Below are positions 6,256 to 13,936 of a stretch of 64,000 bases of DNA, piece by piece (the stretch's first letter is position 1; each line of letters begins with the position of its first letter). Made by a program: the position numbers and the translations under genes. The notes under the pieces were generated by a model. It was not told where the DNA came from. It worked only from the letters and a program-made list of their open reading frames with translations, and did no database searches. The stretch comes from Duganella sp. Root336D2 (GTDB taxonomy: Bacteria; Pseudomonadota; Gammaproteobacteria; Burkholderiales; Burkholderiaceae_D). The stretch covers positions 1-64,000 of the forward strand of contig NZ_LMDB01000039.1 of NCBI RefSeq assembly GCF_001425005.1. Direction: 5' to 3'.

Positions 6256-8715
6256 CTAGCCTCCGACCGCTTCATTGAACGATTTCACTTCTTCCTCACC
6301 CGAAAGATACCTATCACTCTCCGTACCAAAGAAGCATCGACTTACCCACGTTTGTAGCTCTGCACGATTTAGATATGGCAAGAAGAGAGCAAATACCACC
6401 GCTGCCAACAGTGGAAACCACAGCGCCGGAACTGCACCGCAAGCCGCCCAGGTAAGGGCCAAACCAGCGACACCGGACGAAACATAAGTGGCGGTTGTTC
6501 CAGTGCGCTTGCTTTGCCAAGCAATCCACGCTTTTTGAAAATCGAAAAGGGCTCCAACTAACCCTGCGATTCCCCCTATTACTCGAGCAACGCCACCGAT
6601 TTTTCCCCACGTAGCCTGAGTGATCTTCCAATGCTCAAGCAGGTACAGCGAGAGTGGGTGTGTCGCAGATTTCTGCGCAGTCATTGCGACAGATTCAGTT
6701 ACCGTCGCAATTATGCTGACAGTGGCGCTCCCGGCCTTGACTCTTGTTTCGAACTCGTTGTAGCGGTTGTTGTCATTCAGATCTTTGAAAGCGAAGCCGA
6801 GCGCAATCAGTTGGACTATAGACGTCACTATTCCAAGCCTGAACTCACGTGGTGCGGAAGATCCAAGCCACTTCTTTCCTTGCTCTAGTCCGGGGATTTT
6901 CACCTGGCGAACGCTATCGGCGTAAATCGCTCCGTCTTGGGCAATAGACTTCATATCAAGTTCAAGTATGCAAAGCGTTGATGCTTCATTTCGAAGCTTG
7001 ACTCCGGTCTTTGCTGCATCGAACGCTGCCGCTCTTGCTTGCTGCCTGGTTTGCCACAAGGGCTTTGAGGCATTGCGCACAGACAGAGTGATCCAGTCCC
7101 ATAATTCTCGCTTGGTTTTTTTCGTCGCCACAATAACTACGCGACCGGTAAGACTAAGTCCTGCCATCACCAGATTTCGAGCCACATAGGAGGTTGAGGT
7201 TTGCACCGCCTCTATCAACACATTGGCAACTGTCAGAATAAGGCTCTCGACCAGTTTTCCCTCTTCGGTCTTCGATACCTTTTCAATTGCCCTCTTATAG
7301 AGATTAAGAATTCCCTCTGTCGGGAAGTCGCTGCTCTTAAGATGAGGCGTGGCGGCATTTATCAGCTCGGCCTGATTAAACAGCAATGCTTTCCCTAGCA
7401 AGTTCTTGCTGTCCTTGACGCTTTCTGCACTGAGCCATGCGTGCAAGAGTTTCTTGCACTGCGTGGTATTGGCGCCGTGCCCGATGCATTGGGCAAGGGA
7501 TTCGCGATACGCAAAGCCGCTTCGAATATCTTCGTCGTCGTGCACAGCCTGCATCCAGTTAAGCAACTGGTCAGACACCAGCCATGCGCAATGCAACTCG
7601 GCCATCCGCGCGGCCCTTGATTCGAAGTTCTTCAGTGCAGTGGCGTATTTTGAAGAGAACTCCTTCATTCGAGCCGAATCCAGTAAAGGCTTTCCATCTA
7701 CGATCAGCCCCTCCCACGCGCCATCTTCTTCCACTTGGATGGCTTTCTCGCGCTCAGCATCATTGGGGTGGAAAACACGCCGCTCAGGCTTAGGCAGGGC
7801 ACCGCCACGAACAACCATCATTTCCACCTTCGGCTGCACACCTGTGACATGCTTTTCCTCGGCCTTGCTCCGCGCGTCACTACGCACACCCGACTCCAGC
7901 GAGTCGAGCAAATTCAAGCAGATAGCACCACGGTGGGCAGTTTCATCGAAGCCGGCCGACGCGATTGGTAAAGTCAGCTCACTAAAATCGTTCGCCATGC
8001 CTACTGGGTCGTCCAGCGCAACTACGAATGCGTCCCCGGCGAAGCTGCTCTCGCCAAGAATTTTTTCGAAGTGCTTGCGCATAACATGCCGGGTCTCCTC
8101 TGCATTGGTCGGCGCGCCGCTGAATCCGAAAGCGCCCTTCAATCTCTTGGCATTTACGGCAAAGTGCGGAATGCTGTTTGCCGCTGCAGGGAACTTGCCC
8201 GCGTGTGCAACATCCCCCTTTAACATTGAAGGAACGTCGACACATTTCATGTGTCCCTTGCGCCAGGAAGCGTCCCCGGCGATGGCTTTTAGCCGCCCCG
8301 GCCAGAAGATATTGGACCAGCCCAACCAGATGCGGCCTGCGGGTTCGGACTCGGAATGATCAATCGAGCAGCACGCAGAAACTACCGTTCGTATCGAGGG
8401 GAGGCATGCTTGAGAACCATCCGTAGGTTGCAGCACGGGGTCAAAGTCTTCGTCGACCGGCGACAGCGAGCCATTCGGCAGGACCACATACATTTTTAAC
8501 CGCCCCCTCTTCTCATCATAGACGTAGAAATATCCTGATCGGAGGCTTCGCAGTGTGTATTTGGCTGGACTGATGTCTTGAGGGCCGCCTTCGACCCGAA
8601 ACGTTCCTGATAACCCTGGTACGCCCGATGCGCCAGCCGGACAGGCGACGGCGTAGCGCACGGGGTAAATCAATATGCCCTTGCGGTCACAATAGCTACA
8701 AGTCTTTTTGGCCAT
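6256..8715 (-). CDS. VasX / BTH_I2691-family T6SS membrane effector
   Basis: 819 residues. The N-terminus has a CxxC pair (CSYCDRKG) followed by PVRYAVACPAG and LRSGYFYVYDEKRG, the hallmark opening of VasX-like / BTH_I2691 T6SS effectors (VasX_N). A long helical middle is followed by C-terminal hydrophobic stretches at about residues 635-655, 700-720 and 745-785. This is as expected for a protein that inserts into target-cell inner membranes. The ATG at 8715 has a good GAGGTAA ribosome binding site. It sits downstream of vgrG and its DUF4123 adaptor, so it is the likely cargo of that VgrG. The base composition looks lower in G+C than flanking chromosomal genes. The pore-forming role is inferred from the family. 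Confidence 0.75.
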   Translation of the reverse strand: MAKKTCSYCDRKGILIYPVRYAVACPAGASGVPGLSGTFRVEGGPQDISPAKYTLRSLRSGYFYVYDEKRGRLKMYVVLPNGSLSPVDEDFDPVLQPTDGSQACLPSIRTVVSACCSIDHSESEPAGRIWLGWSNIFWPGRLKAIAGDASWRKGHMKCVDVPSMLKGDVAHAGKFPAAANSIPHFAVNAKRLKGAFGFSGAPTNAEETRHVMRKHFEKILGESSFAGDAFVVALDDPVGMANDFSELTLPIASAGFDETAHRGAICLNLLDSLESGVRSDARSKAEEKHVTGVQPKVEMMVVRGGALPKPERRVFHPNDAEREKAIQVEEDGAWEGLIVDGKPLLDSARMKEFSSKYATALKNFESRAARMAELHCAWLVSDQLLNWMQAVHDDEDIRSGFAYRESLAQCIGHGANTTQCKKLLHAWLSAESVKDSKNLLGKALLFNQAELINAATPHLKSSDFPTEGILNLYKRAIEKVSKTEEGKLVESLILTVANVLIEAVQTSTSYVARNLVMAGLSLTGRVVIVATKKTKRELWDWITLSVRNASKPLWQTRQQARAAAFDAAKTGVKLRNEASTLCILELDMKSIAQDGAIYADSVRQVKIPGLEQGKKWLGSSAPREFRLGIVTSIVQLIALGFAFKDLNDNNRYNEFETRVKAGSATVSIIATVTESVAMTAQKSATHPLSLYLLEHWKITQATWGKIGGVARVIGGIAGLVGALFDFQKAWIAWQSKRTGTTATYVSSGVAGLALTWAACGAVPALWFPLLAAVVFALFLPYLNRAELQTWVSRCFFGTESDRYLSGEEEVKSFNEAVGG

Positions 8716-8747
8716 GGGTTACCTCGTATAGGCAGTGAGTAGTGGAC

Positions 8748-9599
8748 CTAGTGCGTCAGGCGCTTCAGCTCATCCTCATCAACCAGCGCTCGAAACTCCG
8801 GCCAGTTCATCTGTCCATTGGCCAGCTTCTCGCGCGGACCATCGAGCAAGCGGTGATGCTTGAACGCTTCCCCGAACAGAACCAGCAATCGAGCATATTC
8901 AGCTTGCTGTACTGGCTCGCCCAACCTGAACCTTGTTGCTGCTTCTCTCATGCCGATGACAATGGCTTGCTGCATGGCTGGAAGGTCTTTTGGCTCAAGA
9001 ACTCTCCTCGCGCAAATCTCCCGATGGACGCGACGTATGAGCTCGCTGCTTGAGAACGTCGCCCACTGGTCAGGTGTTGGCCACGCCTGATCTGCTCTGT
9101 CAAAACTGCGTGAACGATCTTGAGTTCCATCGGTTTTCCACCAGTGCCCAGACCACGGCATTACCCAACGTTGAATGCCATGAAAAAGTGCTTCGTACTG
9201 TGTGGATGCCAAAACGTTGAATGCTAAAGACAGCACCCGCGGATCGTAGTATCGCCAGATCATCCGAAGACCTCCAGAAGACCCGACAAGAGGTGCGGCC
9301 ACCAGCGCAGCAAGATCCTCCCCGCTCCGTTCGCTCGATATCCAAGCGTTAACGTAAGGGGGCCTGGTTTGCGCAAGTTCGGTAGCGCAGAGATCCAGTA
9401 GCAATTCTCCATCGGCCTCTGAGATCGTCTGAAGGTCAATCAGCCGGGGCATCAAGTGTTCGATCTTTTCCATGCCGAAGGGGACACAGGGCTTTCCAAT
9501 GAGGCACCCATCATCAATGAAGTGTGGCCGGTTGGATGGCTCGAGCAGTACAAATCCCTGCGTCGGAAGCTTCGGCCATTCCCCTTCATAAAGTTTCAT
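8748..9599 (-). CDS. DUF4123 T6SS effector adaptor/chaperone
   Basis: 283 residues with a DUF4123 domain in the N-terminal half (VNAWISSERSGEDLAA, then the typical RYYDPRVL near residue 120). DUF4123 proteins (TEC/Tap type) load a specific effector onto the cognate VgrG. The ATG at 9599 lies two bases after the VgrG stop and is preferred over an upstream in-frame start that would run into vgrG. The order VgrG-adaptor-effector is the standard arrangement for this class and assigns the VasX-like protein as cargo. Confidence 0.85.
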   Translation of the reverse strand: MKLYEGEWPKLPTQGFVLLEPSNRPHFIDDGCLIGKPCVPFGMEKIEHLMPRLIDLQTISEADGELLLDLCATELAQTRPPYVNAWISSERSGEDLAALVAAPLVGSSGGLRMIWRYYDPRVLSLAFNVLASTQYEALFHGIQRWVMPWSGHWWKTDGTQDRSRSFDRADQAWPTPDQWATFSSSELIRRVHREICARRVLEPKDLPAMQQAIVIGMREAATRFRLGEPVQQAEYARLLVLFGEAFKHHRLLDGPREKLANGQMNWPEFRALVDEDELKRLTH

Positions 9600-9601
9600 C
9601 G

Positions 9602-12196
9602 TTAGCCCCCACTCAAAGAATAGGATGCATGCCCGGATTGTGCGGCGCTTCCCGCCTGCTGCTCGCAAGCACTCGCGCCAGGAAAGTCAGCCGTCATAGA
9701 CTCTCCGTTCATCGTTTGATGGTCGGCGGCATGCATTTCGCTTTTCCCCGACGTGTAACCTTTGATCCCATCCGAATTCAATACAAGCTCACTTCCGCCC
9801 CCGTGCAATCTGATTCCTTGCTTTGCCTTCAAATTGATCCAGTCAGCAGTGCTGATTATCTCGACGACCTTTCTTGCGACAATTTCGACCTCGTCGAGAT
9901 TGGATCTCAATTCAACCTTTCCCATCGCGGCGACCACCTTGGCTCCGCCCCGATTGGAAAAAAGCCGAATACCTTGGGCAGACCGAAGATAGGTGGTTCC
10001 TGCCGATGAAAGTCGCGTTGTGGTGTTGCTGCATATGTCCACATCTGTCGCTGCACCGATCACCATTGGTCCGCCGCTGGTCGTCGCCACGCCAGACGGG
10101 CCATGGATGGCTGTGAGTTGTGATCCTTGTCTATCCCACTGGGCAAGCGAGTCTTCCAACTGCTGCAATTCGCTGCATGCATCTTCTTCATTCGCGTACT
10201 GCTTGGCCAGCTTAGATAGCTGCTCCGCTATGCGCCTGGTCCCGGTTACGAGTTCCATGAATCCAGAACGTTGCAGCATCTTGCTCTCGTCACCTCCATT
10301 GACTTCGCTTGTGATCAGCACACCTTCCATTCCTCGGATTACAGTACTTAGTTCACTCCGAAGCTCGGCTCCCTCGCCACGCGGCCTGCCTGCGCCGCTT
10401 TCACGATCCGTGGTCAGGTACCCCAGGTTGAGTTGCGCTTGTCCATGGTCGCTCGCCAGTTGCACACCTATTTCGCCCGTCGTATCGTCGAATCGAAGCT
10501 GGTTCGATCGACCGGCCCCGATTTCCCGGCTTCGAATACCGGACAGATAGCGGCTCCCCGGCAGTCCGCCTCCTCGGCTTAGTGCAGGAGGTTGCCCTAC
10601 CTGGTTGTAAGTTTGGGCGACGAGAACAGGCTTATCTGGGTCGCCCCCAAGGAATGCAACCAGCACTTCGCTGCCTACACGTGGAAGCTGCAAGCTGCCG
10701 CATTGATTTGTGCTTCCCGGCCCATTACCTGCCCAGCTACTGGCAACCCGCACCCAGGCAGAGTCGTAGTCTCTTTCGGCTGCACCAGCACCTTGTGCGT
10801 GCTCGTGGTCTTTCGTTCGCGTAGTACGAAAGTGGACTTTCACGCGGCCCAACTCGTCGCAATGCACTTCCTCGCCATCTGGTCCAACGACAATACCGCT
10901 TTGCATAGGGACGTTGGGCATGTCCACTTGCGCGTCGTAGGCGGGGACAATAGGAATACCGCGGCGAACAGCAGTGAAGCCCACTTTCACGCGCATTGGC
11001 GATAACTCGATGTTTGCGCCTGGCATCCATCGGCTACGAAAAAACAAATGTTCGACCCGCGCAGCAAGGTCTTTGGAAAGGTTGTTTGATACGTCCACTT
11101 GCAGCGCGCTGATGACGAACTCGCGTTCTCCGATAGCGTGTACGTCAATTTCTGGATGTCCCTCGAGTTCAAAGTGTTCGCCAACACAGAAGTCACGCAC
11201 GCTGCCTTCACCGTGAAAGCATTTTGATTCAAGGTCATGGCGGTTCATGGCCAGCTGGCCAAGCTGGCAAAGGTCATCATGGTCATCGCCCGCATGCGGC
11301 GAAAGAACGAGGTAGTCATCCAGCGTTGCGGACATCTCGTTGCCGTTTGGTCCTTGGTCCACCCGGCCGTCGAGCCTCGTGGTCATGAATTCCGAATCTT
11401 GCGGATTCTTGTAGTTCCAGCTGAAGCGCGACACGCTTCCCGGCTGCAGGGTGCGAACAGCGCACCACGATGTAATCGTGTCGCGCTCTTCGGTTGCGGC
11501 GTCGCGGTGGTAGCGCACAATGCCTGCGGCGTTTGGCGGCAGCGTATCAGCGTTGTCGAACAAGACCATCGTGTGCGATGGGCAATCCGATTGGTCGGCG
11601 CGGAAGTACCATGCGATGCCACGTCGTTTGAGCAGGCGGCGAATGAAGGCGGCATCGGATTCGTTGTACTGCATGGTGAACTCGCGCTGCGGATAGGCGT
11701 CAATGCGGAACGATTCATCCATCTCATAGCGGAAGCAGGTTCCGATGATGGGATTAGTCTGCAGCCATTCGTCCAGGATCACCCGCACGATCTCCACTTC
11801 GTTCTTGTTGCGGAAGACGCGGGTGTTGTTGCGCTTTTCCATGATGGATAGCGCATCGCGCAGCACCAACTGGTAGCTGGCCAGGCCGCCATCGCTGTCG
11901 CCGGCGCTGGCCTCGGTGACAATGCCGCATACGCTGCGCAGGTCGCCGCGGTCAGTCACGATGTCGACTGCAACAGGAAGGGCGATCAGTTCTTTCAGCG
12001 GGATGAAGGCGTCGAGGGAGACACACAGGATGCGGTACTCAATGCTGCCGCAGATTGACTCGTTGCCCTGGACGCGTTGTGGCAGCAGCACGTCTTCCAG
12101 CATTTGCGTCGGGTGAGCCAGACGCAGGCGCAAGGGTCGGTTTTCTGTGACCAGGTCCTTGTCTTGCTGGAAGAAGCTGAGTAGTGCATTGTCCAC
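9602..12196 (-). CDS. vgrG: Type VI secretion spike protein VgrG (TssI)
   Basis: 864 residues. A gp27/gp44-like N-terminal half starts with FFQQDKDL and CGIVTEA, and includes WYFRADQ near residue 195. An OB-fold gp5-like core covers about residues 395-540 (SGIVVGPDGEEVHCDELGRV, GSEVLVAFLGGDPDKPV). It ends in a DUF2345-type C-terminal extension with beta-helix repeats (KVVAAMGKVELRS, VEIISTADWINLKAKQGIRL). The start is a GTG at 12196 with a GGGAG ribosome binding site. It is encoded away from any T6SS core cluster, so this is an orphan VgrG that relies on a machine encoded elsewhere. It is the first gene of the island reading toward the PAAR. Confidence 0.95.
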   Translation of the reverse strand: MDNALLSFFQQDKDLVTENRPLRLRLAHPTQMLEDVLLPQRVQGNESICGSIEYRILCVSLDAFIPLKELIALPVAVDIVTDRGDLRSVCGIVTEASAGDSDGGLASYQLVLRDALSIMEKRNNTRVFRNKNEVEIVRVILDEWLQTNPIIGTCFRYEMDESFRIDAYPQREFTMQYNESDAAFIRRLLKRRGIAWYFRADQSDCPSHTMVLFDNADTLPPNAAGIVRYHRDAATEERDTITSWCAVRTLQPGSVSRFSWNYKNPQDSEFMTTRLDGRVDQGPNGNEMSATLDDYLVLSPHAGDDHDDLCQLGQLAMNRHDLESKCFHGEGSVRDFCVGEHFELEGHPEIDVHAIGEREFVISALQVDVSNNLSKDLAARVEHLFFRSRWMPGANIELSPMRVKVGFTAVRRGIPIVPAYDAQVDMPNVPMQSGIVVGPDGEEVHCDELGRVKVHFRTTRTKDHEHAQGAGAAERDYDSAWVRVASSWAGNGPGSTNQCGSLQLPRVGSEVLVAFLGGDPDKPVLVAQTYNQVGQPPALSRGGGLPGSRYLSGIRSREIGAGRSNQLRFDDTTGEIGVQLASDHGQAQLNLGYLTTDRESGAGRPRGEGAELRSELSTVIRGMEGVLITSEVNGGDESKMLQRSGFMELVTGTRRIAEQLSKLAKQYANEEDACSELQQLEDSLAQWDRQGSQLTAIHGPSGVATTSGGPMVIGAATDVDICSNTTTRLSSAGTTYLRSAQGIRLFSNRGGAKVVAAMGKVELRSNLDEVEIVARKVVEIISTADWINLKAKQGIRLHGGGSELVLNSDGIKGYTSGKSEMHAADHQTMNGESMTADFPGASACEQQAGSAAQSGHASYSLSGG

Positions 12197-12316
12197 TTTA
12201 GGCTCCCATCGTCTGGTTGACGCAGGTGCCTATGGTTACACGCGTAAAATTTGTCGACGTTGATCTTCAGCAAATCGAATGCGGGCGAAGCTAAATATCG
12301 CTGGCTTTGATATGGC

Positions 12317-12832
12317 TCAATCTTGCCAAGTTCTTTTCGAGATAGCGAACTTTTGCAATCGCTGCGCTTCGCGAGTCGCTTCAGCCAGTAGCTCGGCCCA
12401 ATCGCCCGGAGGATGACCGCCCTGAAGCATCTTCCGGAAGACCCGATACGCATCGTCACCGCCTTCATAGGCGCGCTTTGAGTGCTCGTCATTCACCCAC
12501 GCAAAAACGATCACTTTGCTGGAAGCATGGAACCGGAAGAAGAGGCGATACTGCTGGAAGAATTTGACGCGGAACCAGTGCTTGTGTTCTTCGCCGAGCG
12601 TACTTCCCTGCCGATATTCAGGGCGAGTCGGATCTTGAGGGATAACGTCAAACGCAAGCTTGGTGATTGCCGCAAGCCGTTTGCTTGGGTTCTTTGTTAC
12701 GTACCCTTTTGGATCCTTCTGCTTAAGCGCTTCAACCTGCTGGACCAGTGCCTCGAGTTGGGCAAGAAATAGCGGATGGGCATAGATTGTCCAACCATGA
12801 CGCCGCAGTGGAATGGGCGTTGTTCCGCTCAT
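12317..12832 (-). CDS. yhaV: YhaV-family type II toxin (ribosome-dependent RNase)
   Basis: 171 residues. The family features are WTIYAHPLFLAQLEAL at the start, the central RQGSTLGEEHKHWFRVKFF followed by YRLFFRFH, and FAWVNDEHSKRAYE, all characteristic of the YhaV RelE-like fold. YhaV cleaves mRNA at the ribosome and is held in check by PrlF. The ATG at 12832 overlaps the prlF stop codon by ATGA, the usual antitoxin-first arrangement. The protein looks full length and intact. The 120 bases between this gene and vgrG contain no further gene I can see. Confidence 0.95.
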   Translation of the reverse strand: MSGTTPIPLRRHGWTIYAHPLFLAQLEALVQQVEALKQKDPKGYVTKNPSKRLAAITKLAFDVIPQDPTRPEYRQGSTLGEEHKHWFRVKFFQQYRLFFRFHASSKVIVFAWVNDEHSKRAYEGGDDAYRVFRKMLQGGHPPGDWAELLAEATREAQRLQKFAISKRTWQD

Positions 12833-13158
12833 TCATCTTCTTCCGGCAGCGGCGTGTCCATGTCAAATTCAACACCTTCGGTAAGTTCCTTCAGGCGCTC
12901 GACAAGCTGCGCATCGATCGCCTTTAGTTGCTCCGGAGAGTTCGCAATGTCCTGAGCCAGAAAGCGCAGGAAATGGCTCAAAACAGGGTCTTCGGCCTCT
13001 GGGCCTTCCACGCGGGTGAGCAGCACTTCGCCATTGGCAGTAATCGTGTACCGGATCTTGTCTTTTTTCCCCAGTCGCAACGCGCGGCGTACCGTTTCCG
13101 GAACGGTGGTCTGATACCGGTCAGTCAGTGTAGATTCGGCTTTAAGGAAGGTAGGCAT
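12829..13158 (-). CDS. prlF: PrlF (SohA) antitoxin
   Basis: 109 residues from the ATG at 13158. An AbrB/SpoVT-type swapped-hairpin DNA-binding N-terminus (ESTLTDRYQTTVPETVR, RALRLGKKDKIRY) is followed by the PrlF C-terminal part (DPVLSHFLRFLAQDIANSP) and an acidic tail. PrlF neutralises YhaV and autorepresses the operon. An upstream in-frame ATG at 13188 would add ten residues, but family alignment favours MPTFLKAES. A perfect dyad (13189-13208) immediately upstream is the probable operator. Confidence 0.95.
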   Translation of the reverse strand: MPTFLKAESTLTDRYQTTVPETVRRALRLGKKDKIRYTITANGEVLLTRVEGPEAEDPVLSHFLRFLAQDIANSPEQLKAIDAQLVERLKELTEGVEFDMDTPLPEEDE

Positions 13159-13188
13159 GATTCGTGGCGCCTGATGATGAACATCCAT

Positions 13189-13208
13189 GGTAATGCGATT
13201 GCATTACC
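13189..13208. promoter_or_regulatory. Candidate PrlF operator dyad
   Basis: GGTAATGC-GATT-GCATTACC is a perfect inverted repeat with 8-base arms. It is placed 31 bases before the prlF start and in the intergenic region shared with divergent ccdA. Autoregulation by PrlF is established for the family; this particular site is inferred. Its TAATGC half-site recurs in the ccdA promoter dyad at 13315-13326. Confidence 0.6.
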
Positions 13209-13312
13209 AAGTCAATTTACGAGGCATTCGTCAGATGAAACGTATGCACAAATGTCAACATCTTGGCAATTGTTAAAAAGAAACCGGCAAATGCGTCAAC
13301 AGACCGTGGGCG

Positions 13313-13326
13313 TATAATGCGCATTA
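13313..13326 (+). promoter_or_regulatory. ccdAB promoter -10 box with overlapping palindrome
   Basis: TATAAT at 13313-13318 is a consensus -10 element 41 bases before the ccdA ATG. It overlaps the perfect palindrome TAATGCGCATTA (13315-13326). No good -35 hexamer is visible at the proper distance, so activation or a weak promoter is possible. A repressor bound to the palindrome would block the promoter. CcdAB autorepression is known for the family; the site assignment is inferred. Confidence 0.5.
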
Positions 13327-13358
13327 ACATCCTCATGCCTGATACGCATTGGAGCCGT

Positions 13359-13610
13359 ATGAAGCCAGCACAATCCCTTCCCAAGCTGCCAAGCAAAAAG
13401 GCGACTAACATCACCCTGTCCATGGACGTCTATCAGGCAGCCAAGAGTCTGGGTATCAACATTTCGCAAGTCTGTGAACAGCGCTTGCGGGAAGAGATCC
13501 AGGCCCGCAGGGAACAGCAATGGAATGAGGAGCATGCCAGCTTTCTCGACGCCTATAACAACCGGGTAATCGAGGAAGGGGTCGCCCTGCAGGAATGGCG
13601 AGCATTCTGA
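13359..13610 (+). CDS. ccdA: CcdA-family antitoxin
   Basis: 83 residues from the ATG at 13359 (GGAGCC ribosome binding site). A ribbon-helix-helix DNA-binding part (ATNITLSMDVYQAAKSLGIN) is followed by the CcdB-wrapping C-terminal helix. It ends in LQEWRAF, the classic CcdA terminus. An ATG at 13263 would lengthen the protein through the promoter dyad and is rejected. The stop TGA shares its final A with the start of ccdB. Chromosomal CcdA binds its own promoter and neutralises CcdB. Confidence 0.93.
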   Translation: MKPAQSLPKLPSKKATNITLSMDVYQAAKSLGINISQVCEQRLREEIQARREQQWNEEHASFLDAYNNRVIEEGVALQEWRAF

Positions 13611-13927
13611 TGGCGCGCTTTGACATCTACGTCAATCCGGGGCGGAACCATCGCAATATCCCATACCTGGTCGATGTGCAGAGCAATGTCATTAGCGGAT
13701 TGGCGACAAGGATCGTGGTGCCATTGCGTCCATTGGCTGGATTTTCTTCATCTGCGCTGCCGCCAGACCTGTTCCCTATCATCCAGATCGATGGCGGAGA
13801 CTACGTGCTGGACACTCCGCAATTGGGCGCCATTCCCTTGGCAGAGCTTAAGAGCAGGGTGGCGTCAGCACGTGACAGTCAGTTTGTTATCCAGGCCGCG
13901 CTGGACAGGGTCTTCGGCGCGTACTGA
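13610..13927 (+). CDS. ccdB: CcdB-family toxin (DNA gyrase poison)
   Basis: 105 residues. ARFDIYVNPG at the start, YLVDVQSNVI, RIVVPLRP and the C-terminal sequence ending AALDRVFGAY match CcdB. CcdB traps gyrase on cleaved DNA; the C-terminal W-G-I motif of F-plasmid CcdB that contacts GyrA is here VFGAY, so potency is uncertain. The ATG at 13610 overlaps the ccdA stop (TGATG). Only nine bases separate the stop from jetA, which makes ccdAB-jetABCD look like one transcription unit. Confidence 0.92.
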   Translation: MARFDIYVNPGRNHRNIPYLVDVQSNVISGLATRIVVPLRPLAGFSSSALPPDLFPIIQIDGGDYVLDTPQLGAIPLAELKSRVASARDSQFVIQAALDRVFGAY

Positions 13928-13936
13928 AGAGACAAA

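Noticed and set aside
13263-13358. Extended N-terminus of CcdA beginning at 13263
   Set aside because: It would run through the -10 box and palindrome, and family length and a good ribosome binding site support the ATG at 13359.
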